From Chloroflexota bacterium (GTDB lineage Bacteria > Chloroflexota > Anaerolineae > Anaerolineales > UBA4823), in NCBI GenBank assembly GCA_029557965.1, contig JAKQIM010000031.1, positions 62,001 through 126,000 of the forward strand: a stretch of 64,000 nucleotides of DNA, read 5' to 3'. Of the stretch, positions 51,480 through 59,950 are shown in pieces. The notes under the pieces are model-generated. The model saw nothing but the letters and a program-made list of their open reading frames with translations. It made no database searches and was not told where the DNA came from. Made by a program: the position numbers and the translations under genes. Within the stretch, counting starts at the first letter, position 1. Each line of letters begins with the position of its first letter.

Positions 51480-52517
51480 ATGCGTAAGAAGATCACCTTG
51501 ATCACCGGGGCATCTGGCGAAATCGGCCAGGCCCTCATTAAAAACCTGAAAGAAAATTCCGACCTTCCGGTTGTTACGCTTGACCTGAACCCCCTGCCCG
51601 ACGAAGTACAGGCCATGGTCACCGCCCTGCAAGGGGATATCCTTGATAAAGCCCTCTTGGCACGCCTGGTCAGTGAATACGAGATTGAGACCATCTACCA
51701 CCTGGCAGCCCTGCTCTCTACCCGCAGCGAGTTCACCCCCGAAACCGCCCACCGCGTCAATGTTGAGGGCAGCCTGGGTTTGCTGCAGTTGGCCGCCGAA
51801 CAATCTGCCTGGCGCGGCGAGCCGGTTAAATTCATCTTCCCAAGCTCAATTGCTGCCTACGGTCTGCCAGACCTTGAAACCAAGAACAAAGATACCCACG
51901 TGCGCGAATGGGATTGGAACACCCCCCGCACCATGTACGGGTGCAATAAACTGTATTGCGAGATGTTGGGCACCTACTTCAGCGATTACTACCGCCAACT
52001 GGCCCCCGAAAAATCCGTCATGCTCGATTTCCGCAGCCTGCGCTTCCCTGGCCTGATCAGCGCCTTCACCGTGCCCAGCGGCGGCACCAGCGATTACGGC
52101 CCCGAAATGCTGCACCACGCTGCCCAGAACAAGCCCTATGCCTGCTTTGTACGTGAGGACGTGCGCATCCCCTTCATGGCCATGCCCGATGCAGTCAAGG
52201 CCTTGCTCTTGCTCACCAGTGCCAAACGCGAGAACCTGAAACGCCACGTTTACAATATCACCGCCTTCAGCCTCTCGGCAGTCGAATTCCGTGATTGGGT
52301 GCTCAAGTTCTTCCCCAATGCCCAGGTCACCTTCCAACCCGACCTGAAACGGCAGGCGATTGTCGATTCTTGGCCAGGCGATCTGGACGACAGTGCCGCC
52401 CAACAGGATTGGGGCTGGTCGCCGGATTACGGCGTTGAGCGCTCCTTCAAAGAATACCTGGTTCCCAATATCCGCGCCCGCTACCAGGGCTCAAAGATGC
52501 CCAGGACGATCGAATAG
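51480..52517 (+). CDS. SDR-type NAD-dependent dehydrogenase/epimerase, L-threonine 3-dehydrogenase-like
   Basis: A 345-residue extended SDR enzyme. The NAD motif TGASGEIGQALI is at about 9-20, Ser-Tyr-Lys catalysis is shown by FPSSIAAYG and YGCNKLYCE (Y-x3-K, about 158), and the segment FRSLRFPGLISAFTVPSGGTSDYG (split, about 185-205) resembles the SDR-type L-threonine 3-dehydrogenase, which oxidises threonine to 2-amino-3-ketobutyrate. The close similarity of that segment supports the call, but UDP-sugar epimerases are the alternative. The ribosome binding site AAGGAGAG is good. No kbl partner gene is adjacent. Confidence 0.82.
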   Translation: MRKKITLITGASGEIGQALIKNLKENSDLPVVTLDLNPLPDEVQAMVTALQGDILDKALLARLVSEYEIETIYHLAALLSTRSEFTPETAHRVNVEGSLGLLQLAAEQSAWRGEPVKFIFPSSIAAYGLPDLETKNKDTHVREWDWNTPRTMYGCNKLYCEMLGTYFSDYYRQLAPEKSVMLDFRSLRFPGLISAFTVPSGGTSDYGPEMLHHAAQNKPYACFVREDVRIPFMAMPDAVKALLLLTSAKRENLKRHVYNITAFSLSAVEFRDWVLKFFPNAQVTFQPDLKRQAIVDSWPGDLDDSAAQQDWGWSPDYGVERSFKEYLVPNIRARYQGSKMPRTIE

Positions 52518-52541
52518 CCTGATCTTTGAAACCACAAACAC

Positions 52542-52582
52542 ACGCCGGTAGACGCAGATAACAGATCTGCGTTTATCGGCGT
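52542..52582. repeat. two-tier inverted repeat, possible dispersed repeat or terminator
   Basis: ACGCCG (52542-52547) pairs with CGGCGT (52577-52582), and inside it ACGCAGAT (52552-52559) pairs with ATCTGCGT (52565-52572), loop AACAG. There is a 4x4 internal loop. It could end the SDR transcript, but its motif style resembles short palindromic repeats scattered in some genomes. The following 40 bases have a direct repeat of ATGGTAAGAT. Confidence 0.6.
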
Positions 52583-52629
52583 TTATTGATGGTAAGATAT
52601 GCAAGTATGGTAAGATTTGCCTGGTCGAT

Positions 52630-53769
52630 ATGAACACATCCTCCACCCATACGGTTCCTGGCCCTATTGTGCTGTTCGGCTCAGGCGAAACCTCGCCCAG
52701 CGGGCGCAAGGTCTTCGACCGCCTGTTGAGCAAGCTGCCACCCAGCCCGCGCCTGGCCTTGCTTGAAACGCCGGCGGGCTTCGAGCTGAATTCAGCCCGC
52801 GTGATAGGCCGGGTGGCAGAATTCTTCCAACAGCGCCTGCAGAATTACCACCCCCTGGTAGAGACCGTTCCAGCCCGCCAGCGTGGCACACCCTTCAGCC
52901 CCGATGCAGAAGCTATTTTGGAGCCCCTGCTCCAGGCAGACCTGATCTTTATGGGGCCAGGCAGCCCCACCTATGCCGTGCGCCAACTGCGCGACAGCCT
53001 GGCCTGGCATTACATCATCGCCCGTCACTGCCTGGGGGCCACCCTGGCTCTGGCCTCTGCTGCCGCCATCGCCATCAGTTGCTGCGCACTGCCGGTGTAC
53101 GAAATCTTCAAAGTGGGCGATGACCTGCACTGGAAAGAAGGCCTGAACTTGTTTGGCCTGTACGGTTTGCAGTTGGTATTTGTCCCCCATTGGAACAATG
53201 CGGAGGGCGGCGCAGAGTTAGATACCAGCCGCTGTTTCATGGGCCAGGCGCGCTTTGCCCGCCTGATGCAGATGCTGCCCGCAGAACTGACCGTGGTAGG
53301 GCTGGATGAAAGCACGGCCCTGCTGATCGACCCACAAAACGGCCAATGCCATGTCAGCGGCCTTGGCGGCGTGACCTTGCTGCACACCGGGCACAACCAT
53401 CCTGGCTACGCCCCCAACCTGGCTGGCAGCGGTCTGGACGAAATTGCCGAACAACGCAACGGGCACGTTCATTACTATCACAATGGCGAGCGCTTCCCCC
53501 TCAGTGAGATCGGCCCATTCCGGCCTTACCATCCCCAGGCCAACTTGCCTTCAGCAGCCTGGCAGCGCGCCCTGCAAGCCAGCCAGGCTGAGGCACCCAG
53601 CGCCCCAGCCGGCCCGCCTCCCCAGGTTGTGGCCCTGGTTCAAGAACGCCAGGCTGCTCGCCAGCGCAAAGATTGGCCCGCATCTGATGCCCTGCGCCAG
53701 CAGATCGCCGCGCTGGGCTGGGATGTAAAAGACACCCCCAATGGGCCAGAAATCACACAACATCAATAA
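52630..53769 (+). CDS. S51-like peptidase (cyanophycinase/peptidase E family) with C-terminal CysRS-like tail
   Basis: A 379-residue protein. Residues about 10-290 follow the S51 fold: GPIVLFGSGETSPSG at the N-terminus and a nucleophile region LALASAAAIAIS (Ser143), where the family has GxSAGA, and a probable acid/His part near 190-240. After a Pro-rich linker the last 45 residues (ALVQERQAARQRKDWPASDALR, split, then ALGWDVKDTPNGPEI) match the C-terminal helical tail of cysteinyl-tRNA synthetase. The S51 flanking glycine pattern is altered, so peptidase activity is uncertain. It stands alone with its own promoter-like sequences. Confidence 0.75.
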   Translation: MNTSSTHTVPGPIVLFGSGETSPSGRKVFDRLLSKLPPSPRLALLETPAGFELNSARVIGRVAEFFQQRLQNYHPLVETVPARQRGTPFSPDAEAILEPLLQADLIFMGPGSPTYAVRQLRDSLAWHYIIARHCLGATLALASAAAIAISCCALPVYEIFKVGDDLHWKEGLNLFGLYGLQLVFVPHWNNAEGGAELDTSRCFMGQARFARLMQMLPAELTVVGLDESTALLIDPQNGQCHVSGLGGVTLLHTGHNHPGYAPNLAGSGLDEIAEQRNGHVHYYHNGERFPLSEIGPFRPYHPQANLPSAAWQRALQASQAEAPSAPAGPPPQVVALVQERQAARQRKDWPASDALRQQIAALGWDVKDTPNGPEITQHQ

Positions 53770-53821
53770 TCCCTTGCGCCGGTCGTTGGCTATGCGCAAA
53801 TCCTTCCCCAGGAGTTTCCCC

Positions 53822-54741
<920 letters not shown>

Positions 54742-54742
<1 letters not shown>

Positions 54743-55641
54743 TGCGTATGCAAAAATTTATTCAATCTCTGTTGGCACAGCCGGTGCGCTTCACCTGGGA
54801 AATGGCGCGCGATTACGCCCTGATCACAGCCGGGGCGCTCTTGCAAGCCCTGTCGATCCGCTTATTCCTCGTGCCGGCAGGCCTGGTCAACGGCGGCATC
54901 AGCGGCATCGCACAGATCATCAGCCACTATACAGACTTCCCGATCGGCTTGATGATCTTCATTGGCAACCTGCCGCTCTTTTTATTAGGCTGGCGTTACC
55001 TGGGTGGGCGACGTTTTGCCCTGCGCACGGCCTATGCCGTGGTTGCCGTCTCTGTTCTCACTGACCTGCTGGTGCTCTTTTTGCCTGAACATGGTCTGAC
55101 CCAAGACCTGGTGCTCAACACCCTGTATGGGGGTGTCACCAGCGGCATTGGCTATGGCCTGGTCTACCGCGGCCAGGGCACCAGCGGCGGCTCAGATATC
55201 CTGGCGCGCATCTTGAATAATTGGCGCGGCATTTCCATCTCGCAAAGTTACCTGCTGACCGATTCGCTGGTCATGTTCGCTGGTGGGTTGGTCTACAGTT
55301 GGGAAAACGCCCTCTACGCCATTGTGATGCTGTACATCAATGGCATTGCCGCCGAAGTTGCCGCCGAGGGCTCTAATGTGGTCCGCACGGCCATGATCAT
55401 CACCAAAAACACCTCTGCCGTCACACAGCAGATCCTTGAGAACATGGAGCGCGGCGTGACCTTGCTCAATGGGCGCGGTGCCTACACCGGCGAAGAACGC
55501 GACGTACTCTACACCGTCATCACCCGCTCAGAGATCAATCAATTGAAAGCCCTGGTGCGCGAGGCCGATCCACATGCTTTCATCGTCATCGGACAAGCGC
55601 ACGAGGCCCTGGGAGAAGGTTTCAAACCTTTACACCACTGA
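54742..55641 (+). CDS. YitT family membrane protein
   Basis: A 299-residue polytopic membrane protein (DUF161 and DUF2179). The first half (about 20-190) has five or six TM helices, with the VPAGLVNGGISGIAQI segment and GGTSGGSD-like RGQGTSGGSDILARIL. The C-terminal cytosolic DUF2179 domain (about 215-290) includes RGVTLLNGRGAYTGEERDVL (split). Function is unknown; the family is suggested to be transporters. The ATG overlaps the TAA of the preceding gene by one base. Confidence 0.93.
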
Positions 55642-55793
55642 TCGTGGCATAAGTCGCTCAATCAACATAGCCTTCTTGCCGCACCAAAAAGTTTAATTCA
55701 CAACACAAGGACCAGCAATTCCTTGCAACCTTCTGCCACCTCAGGCGTATATACAAACAGAACGATGATGCAAGCATTATCAGGAGCACAAAC

Positions 55794-56387
55794 GTGATCC
55801 AAATCGAGCCGGACCTGATTCTTCAGGCTCAAAAAGGCAATTCCGAAGCCTTTACCACGATTGTGGAGGCTTACCAACGTCCAGTCTTCAACCTGTGTTA
55901 CCGCATGTTGGGCGACCCAGATGAAGCCGAAGACGCTGCTCAAGAAACCTTCCTGCGGGCTTATAACAAGCTCAGGGGCTACGACCCTACACGCGCCTTT
56001 TCTACCTGGCTGCTGTCGATTGCCGCCCACTACTGCATCGATCAGCTCCGCAAGCGCCGCTTGACCCTGGTTTCTATGGATGCAATGCCTTACCTGGACC
56101 CGCCCGACACAAACCCTGGCCCAGAGGCTGCCTTCCACATCAAAGAAGACCAGCGCCGTATCCAGGTTATGCTCAAAGCCCTTGGTCCTCAAGACCGGGC
56201 CGCCGTGGTGTTGTACTACTGGTACGATTTCTCATATGAAGAAATTGCCCAACAGCTTGAGACCACCGTCAGTGCAGTCAAAAGCCGCCTACACCGCGCC
56301 CGGCTCAGCCTGGCACAAACCTGGAGCGAGCAAGAGTCACAACGACTCACCACAGAAGGGAAACGCCATGAATCACCAGCCTTTTAA
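55794..56387 (+). CDS. ECF-type RNA polymerase sigma factor (second)
   Basis: A 197-residue sigma-70 family protein with GTG start and an AGGAG site. Region 2 (about 15-85) has YRMLGDPDEAEDAAQETFLRAY (split) and FSTWLLSIAAHYCIDQLRKRR (split); region 4 (about 130-180) has DFSYEEIAQQLETTVSAVKSRLHRAR (split). The anti-sigma gene overlaps its end by 20 bases, so the three-gene operon 55794-57914 is one regulatory unit. The upstream 150-base gap shows no clear promoter beyond a TATATA near 55750. Confidence 0.94.
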   Translation: MIQIEPDLILQAQKGNSEAFTTIVEAYQRPVFNLCYRMLGDPDEAEDAAQETFLRAYNKLRGYDPTRAFSTWLLSIAAHYCIDQLRKRRLTLVSMDAMPYLDPPDTNPGPEAAFHIKEDQRRIQVMLKALGPQDRAAVVLYYWYDFSYEEIAQQLETTVSAVKSRLHRARLSLAQTWSEQESQRLTTEGKRHESPAF

Positions 56388-56901
56388 AGATTGGCTACTC
56401 TCTGAAGAGCCCCTAGAGGCCCAACAGTCGCAGGCATTGCAGCAGCACCTGCGCGAATGTGCAGACTGCCGCCAGGTTGAAAATGCCTGGGCAGATGCCA
56501 GCGCCCTGCTGCGCCGCACGCCCTATGCTGCCCCCGCCCCTGGCTTTACCGACCGCTGGCAACAGCGCCTGGCAGCCCAAAGGGTGCAAGCCCAACGCAA
56601 ACAAGCCTGGGTTGCGATTGCCGTGACCGCAGGGATTGCTTTTGTGCTGATCGTCTTATTTGGCACCCACGTGTTGGATTTGTTAGCCTCGCCGGCCAGT
56701 TTGCTGCTGGCATGGATTGCCCGCCTGGCCAGCCTGCTCTCGGTGTACGGCATCTTGCAAGAGGTGTTTTCCGTTTTAGGTCGGGTGCCCCCCATGGTAC
56801 CGGCCATCGCCCTGTTCTTTGCAGTCGGCTTTGTTTGCTTCTTAAGTGTGGCCTGGCTCGCCACTTATCGCCAACTTACCACGGCACGGAGGGTAGTATA
56901 A
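56368..56901 (+). CDS. zinc-type anti-sigma factor (ZAS domain), membrane bound
   Basis: A 177-residue protein. The zinc-binding anti-sigma motif H-x3-C-x2-C appears as HLRECADC (about 28-35). Three or so hydrophobic segments follow at about 75-98, 103-125 and 135-165. It binds the sigma factor encoded upstream and releases it under oxidative or envelope stress. The start overlaps the sigma gene by 20 bases and the stop overlaps the next start in TAATG, which favours translational coupling. A longer reading from 56080 lies in the sigma gene and is rejected. Confidence 0.9.
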   Translation: MNHQPFKDWLLSEEPLEAQQSQALQQHLRECADCRQVENAWADASALLRRTPYAAPAPGFTDRWQQRLAAQRVQAQRKQAWVAIAVTAGIAFVLIVLFGTHVLDLLASPASLLLAWIARLASLLSVYGILQEVFSVLGRVPPMVPAIALFFAVGFVCFLSVAWLATYRQLTTARRVV

Positions 56902-57914
56902 TGAAAAACTTTGCCCAAAAACTGCTTGTTTTAGTAATGGTTGTGGGGCTGATCAGCCTGGCACTGCCCCACAACGCCCAGGCAGCCGCCCCAGCAAAGG
57001 TTGTCATCGGTGACACCTACACACTCGAAGATGGCGAACGGCTGGATGAAGACCTTGTCATCCTTGGCGGGATGGTTTCGTTAGAAGAAGGCTCAGTGGT
57101 CAACGGCGATGTCACGGTTATCGGCGGCACTCTTGAAGTTGCCGGCACGATCATGGGCGATATCACTGCCACGGGCGGGTATGCCCACCTGGCCGAAACA
57201 GCCGTGGTGACGGGAGACATCTCTACCGCAGGGGCAGCCCTGAACCGTGACGAGGGCGCCACCATCGAGGGCGAGGTACGCTCTGAGTACACCAACCCCT
57301 TCATCACCATCCCCGGCGGTGTGCCCGTGCCTAGCATCGAAACACATACCCACCCGGTTCTGGCGCTGCTCTACTTCTTTGCTCGCGTGGTGCTGTGGTC
57401 GCTCTTGGCCATGCTGCTGGCGATGTTCGTTGCCGAGCCGCTGCACCGCACATCTGAGGCCGCCCTGACTGAGCCGCTGATTGCCGGCGGGCTGGGTCTC
57501 TTGACGGTGGTGGTGATGCCCCTGGTACTGGTTGCCGTTGGGCTTACCATCCTGCTCCTGCCGGTCAGCCTGGTGGGTTTCTTGCTCTTGGCCTTGGCCT
57601 GGGCCTTCGGCCTGATTGCCTTTGGCACCGAACTGGGCCGGCGCTTCTTTGCCATCTTCCACAAAGATTGGCATCCTGCGCTGGCCGCCGGGGCAGGCAC
57701 TTTCCTGCTCATCCTGGCGCTCAACGGCCTGGATGCAGCCATCCCCTGCCTGGGTTGGATGCCAAAAGCCCTGGTAGGCTTGCTGGGCCTGGGCGGTGTA
57801 ATGCTCACCCGCTTTGGCGCCGAAACATATAATCCCCGCACTGGCTTGCGCGCCTACGCCGTCAACCCGGCTGTCCCCGCTGCGCCACCAGATGAACCCC
57901 CCGCGGCTGAATAA
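56901..57914 (+). CDS. polymer-forming (bactofilin-like) domain membrane protein
   Basis: A 337-residue protein with a signal peptide (about 1-29). The beta-helical repeats (about 32-130) alternate short hydrophobic rungs with Gly (EDLVILGGMVSLEEGSVV, split, GDVTVIGGTLEVAGTI, GDISTAGAALN), like bactofilins and DUF583. Three or four TM helices follow (about 155-290), and a Pro-rich tail ends the chain. The bactofilin part is secreted and may interact with the envelope or polymerise outside. It is the last gene of the sigma/anti-sigma operon and may be the target of the signal. Confidence 0.85.
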   Translation: MKNFAQKLLVLVMVVGLISLALPHNAQAAAPAKVVIGDTYTLEDGERLDEDLVILGGMVSLEEGSVVNGDVTVIGGTLEVAGTIMGDITATGGYAHLAETAVVTGDISTAGAALNRDEGATIEGEVRSEYTNPFITIPGGVPVPSIETHTHPVLALLYFFARVVLWSLLAMLLAMFVAEPLHRTSEAALTEPLIAGGLGLLTVVVMPLVLVAVGLTILLLPVSLVGFLLLALAWAFGLIAFGTELGRRFFAIFHKDWHPALAAGAGTFLLILALNGLDAAIPCLGWMPKALVGLLGLGGVMLTRFGAETYNPRTGLRAYAVNPAVPAAPPDEPPAAE

Positions 57915-57915
57915 A

Positions 57916-57970
57916 TATCTTTACAATGAAAAAGCGGCGCTGTCGGCGCCGCTTTTTCATTGTAAAGATA
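57916..57970. terminator. bidirectional terminator with an unusually long 25-bp perfect stem
   Basis: 57916-57940 and 57946-57970 are perfect inverted repeats around TGTCG, with the GCGGCGC core and A/T-rich ends. It separates the bactofilin-like gene from the convergent lysoplasmalogenase gene, whose stop codon lies within it. Confidence 0.95.
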
Positions 57971-58631
57971 GATAGTACAATATTGCCCCTGCGATGATGC
58001 CCATCTGCCCCAGGTGATAAGGGATCATCACCCGCAGGTGCACATACCTGAGCGGGCGGATAAAGCGGTTCCAGGCCAGGTGAGCATCTGAGAGGCAGAA
58101 TAATATGGCCCCCGCACTGGCCAGCAGGGCAGCCAGCAGAGGCCATTCAGGCCGAAAACAGGTCAACAGCGCTGAAAGCGCCATCAGCCCGATCATCGCC
58201 GAGTAGAACATCACCACCAGGTGCAGCCGGGTGTGTCCGGCAGCCTTCAAGCTCCGCATCAACCGCCGGTTCATCCAAACCCAGCCCAGCGCCAGGATAA
58301 CGCCCAAAACCAACAGCCAGGGGCCAATTGGGGGAAAGGTCTGGTTGAGGCCAATGATGTAAAAAACGTGCGCCACCAAGAAAGATGCCAGCCCGGGGAG
58401 AAAGTAATTCTTGGGCAGCATCAGGAAAACATCCCCCACCAGCGAACAGATCACCGCCAGCATGAACCAAAGCATAAACCCATCTGTGGCCTTGTTTTCA
58501 ATCATCCACAGTAGCAAAGCCAACATAGTCACCGGCTTGGCAAAATAGACCAGGTGCCGGCGCTTTTTCTGTGCAGCGACCCAATTCAGCGCCCCAACCG
58601 CCAGCGCGATGAACAAGAATGTGAATTTCAT
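57957..58631 (-). CDS. lysoplasmalogenase (YhhN family)
   Basis: A 224-residue membrane protein with about seven to eight TM helices. The hallmarks SLVGDVFLMLP (about 64-74) and FCLSDAHLAWNRF (about 177-189), with conserved Asp and His, match the YhhN/TMEM86 lysoplasmalogenase family, which hydrolyses the vinyl ether bond of lysoplasmalogens. Plasmalogens occur in anaerobes, so this would fit an anaerobic lifestyle; this is inference. The ATG overlaps the stop of era by four bases. Confidence 0.9.
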   Translation of the reverse strand: MKFTFLFIALAVGALNWVAAQKKRRHLVYFAKPVTMLALLLWMIENKATDGFMLWFMLAVICSLVGDVFLMLPKNYFLPGLASFLVAHVFYIIGLNQTFPPIGPWLLVLGVILALGWVWMNRRLMRSLKAAGHTRLHLVVMFYSAMIGLMALSALLTCFRPEWPLLAALLASAGAILFCLSDAHLAWNRFIRPLRYVHLRVMIPYHLGQMGIIAGAILYYLSLQ

Positions 58632-59536
58632 GAAGACTTGAACATCTGGCGCACCAGCTTCTCGTCATCGCGCCAGTTCTTGCGCACTTTTACACGCAGT
58701 TCCAAGAACACCTTGCGCCCGCTCATGGCTTCAATTTCACGCCGGGCCGCCGAGCCGATCTTCTTCAGCATGGCCCCATTCTGACCAATGACAATGCCCT
58801 TGTGCGATTCGCGTTCTACAAATAAGGTTGCCACAATATAGGCCCCCTGCTCGCCGCGTTCCTGGTATTCATCGATGCGCACCATAATGCCGTGCGGCAC
58901 CTCGTCTCGCAAGTAGATCAGGCAGGCCTCGCGCACCAGGTCAGCAGAAATCTCACGCTCGAACAGGTCGGTTACCTGTTCACCCGGATAGAACGGCTCA
59001 CCTTCTGGCAAACGGGCCACCATGCGCACCAACAGGGCATCGCGTTCATCGCCCCGCGTGGCCGAGATCGCCATCGTTTCCACCTCAGGCAGCAGGGCCT
59101 GGTATGCCACCAGGCGCTCTGTCAGCACATCCGCGGTCAACACGTCCAACTTATTCAATACCATTAACACCTTATGCGGCTTGCCCAGCTCAACCAGCCA
59201 ACCAGCCAGCAGAGCATCTTCTTCGGTCGGCGCATCACCGGCATCCACCAAAAAGAGCACCAGGTCGCAGTGTTCCAGGGCCTGGCGTGCCTCGGTATTC
59301 ATCCCTTCACCCAGTTTATGCTTGGGCAGATGCACGCCGGGCGTGTCGATAAAGATTACCTGGGCGTTCTCAGTGGTCAAAATGCCCAACTGCCGCCGGC
59401 GCGTAGTCTGCGGCCGCGGTGAAACCGCCGCCACCTTCTGCCCCAAGAGGGCATTGATCAGGGTAGATTTACCCACGTTCGGCCGTCCCATTACGGCGAC
59501 GAAACCGGATTTGAAAGGAGTAAGGTTATTGGTCAT
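58628..59536 (-). CDS. era: GTPase Era
   Basis: A 302-residue ribosome assembly GTPase. G1 is GRPNVGKSTLINALLG, G2 is PQTTRRRQLGI, G3 is DTPGVH, G4 is NKLDVL and G5 is SATRG; a KH domain follows with GQNGAMLKKIGSAARREIEAM (split). It binds 16S rRNA near the 3' end. The start at 59536 is preferred over the ATG nine bases upstream because the latter falls within the probable promoter. It is coupled to the YhhN gene and divergent from rpoB. Confidence 0.97.
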   Translation of the reverse strand: MTNNLTPFKSGFVAVMGRPNVGKSTLINALLGQKVAAVSPRPQTTRRRQLGILTTENAQVIFIDTPGVHLPKHKLGEGMNTEARQALEHCDLVLFLVDAGDAPTEEDALLAGWLVELGKPHKVLMVLNKLDVLTADVLTERLVAYQALLPEVETMAISATRGDERDALLVRMVARLPEGEPFYPGEQVTDLFEREISADLVREACLIYLRDEVPHGIMVRIDEYQERGEQGAYIVATLFVERESHKGIVIGQNGAMLKKIGSAARREIEAMSGRKVFLELRVKVRKNWRDDEKLVRQMFKSS

Positions 59537-59549
59537 GGGGGACATTCTA
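59537..59549 (-). promoter_or_regulatory. -10 box of era, probably leaderless
   Basis: On the minus strand TAGAAT (59549-59544) is followed by seven bases and the ATG at 59536. The interval GTCCCCC has no Shine-Dalgarno sequence. The -35 is weak. Confidence 0.55.
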
Positions 59550-59679
59550 TCATATGTAGAAGAGCTTTATCCACCATAGAAACGCCGAGTAGGCTGAGTA
59601 TTTCCTAATAATCGCCCCTCTGCGACCTCTGTGTCAGTGTTAAAACCCTTTTTCCAATCCAATTCTCATAAAATCCTCT

Positions 59680-59707
59680 TGACCCAGCTTGCTAAAATGA
59701 TATAATA
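59680..59707 (+). promoter_or_regulatory. sigma-70 promoter of rpoB
   Basis: TTGACC (59680-59685), a 16-base spacer, TATAAT (59702-59707), about 244 bases upstream of the rpoB ATG. The interval 59575-59660 before it contains no gene; it includes a CTCTGCGACCTCTGTGTC stretch resembling degenerate dispersed repeats. Confidence 0.85.
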
Positions 59708-59950
59708 CTCTTTTGCGAATCCCCTCATAAAATGGGGGCAAAGGGCGTTTTGTTTAGACTGGCTCCCCCCACCCCTCTTTTGTAAGAGAAGATCGCGTTG
59801 CGTATCAATGTACGATTGGCGTTCTGTAGCGATGGGATTACTTAAGACATAACCAGAACTCCCTGCGTGGTGGGTTGTCTAGACCCATCACGCTTTCTTG
59901 CGTTATACGTGTCCGAGTAAATTAAACCGAGTTTACCCAGGAGAGAATTT
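59708..59950 (+). other. structured 5' leader of rpoB
   Basis: About 240 bases with no reading frame and several hairpins: CCCC/GGGG near 59726-59742, CTCTTTTGTAAGAG near 59777-59790, an 11-bp stem GCGTGGTGGGT with ACCCATCACGC (about 59864-59892, one G-T pair), and GTAAA/TTTAC near 59916-59935, then the AGGAGAG ribosome binding site. Such leaders in RNA polymerase and ribosomal operons often control expression. No known riboswitch class recognised. Confidence 0.55.

Noticed and set aside
56712-56900. N-terminal extension of the bactofilin-like gene
   Set aside because: It lies in the anti-sigma gene; the ATG at 56901 gives a proper signal peptide.
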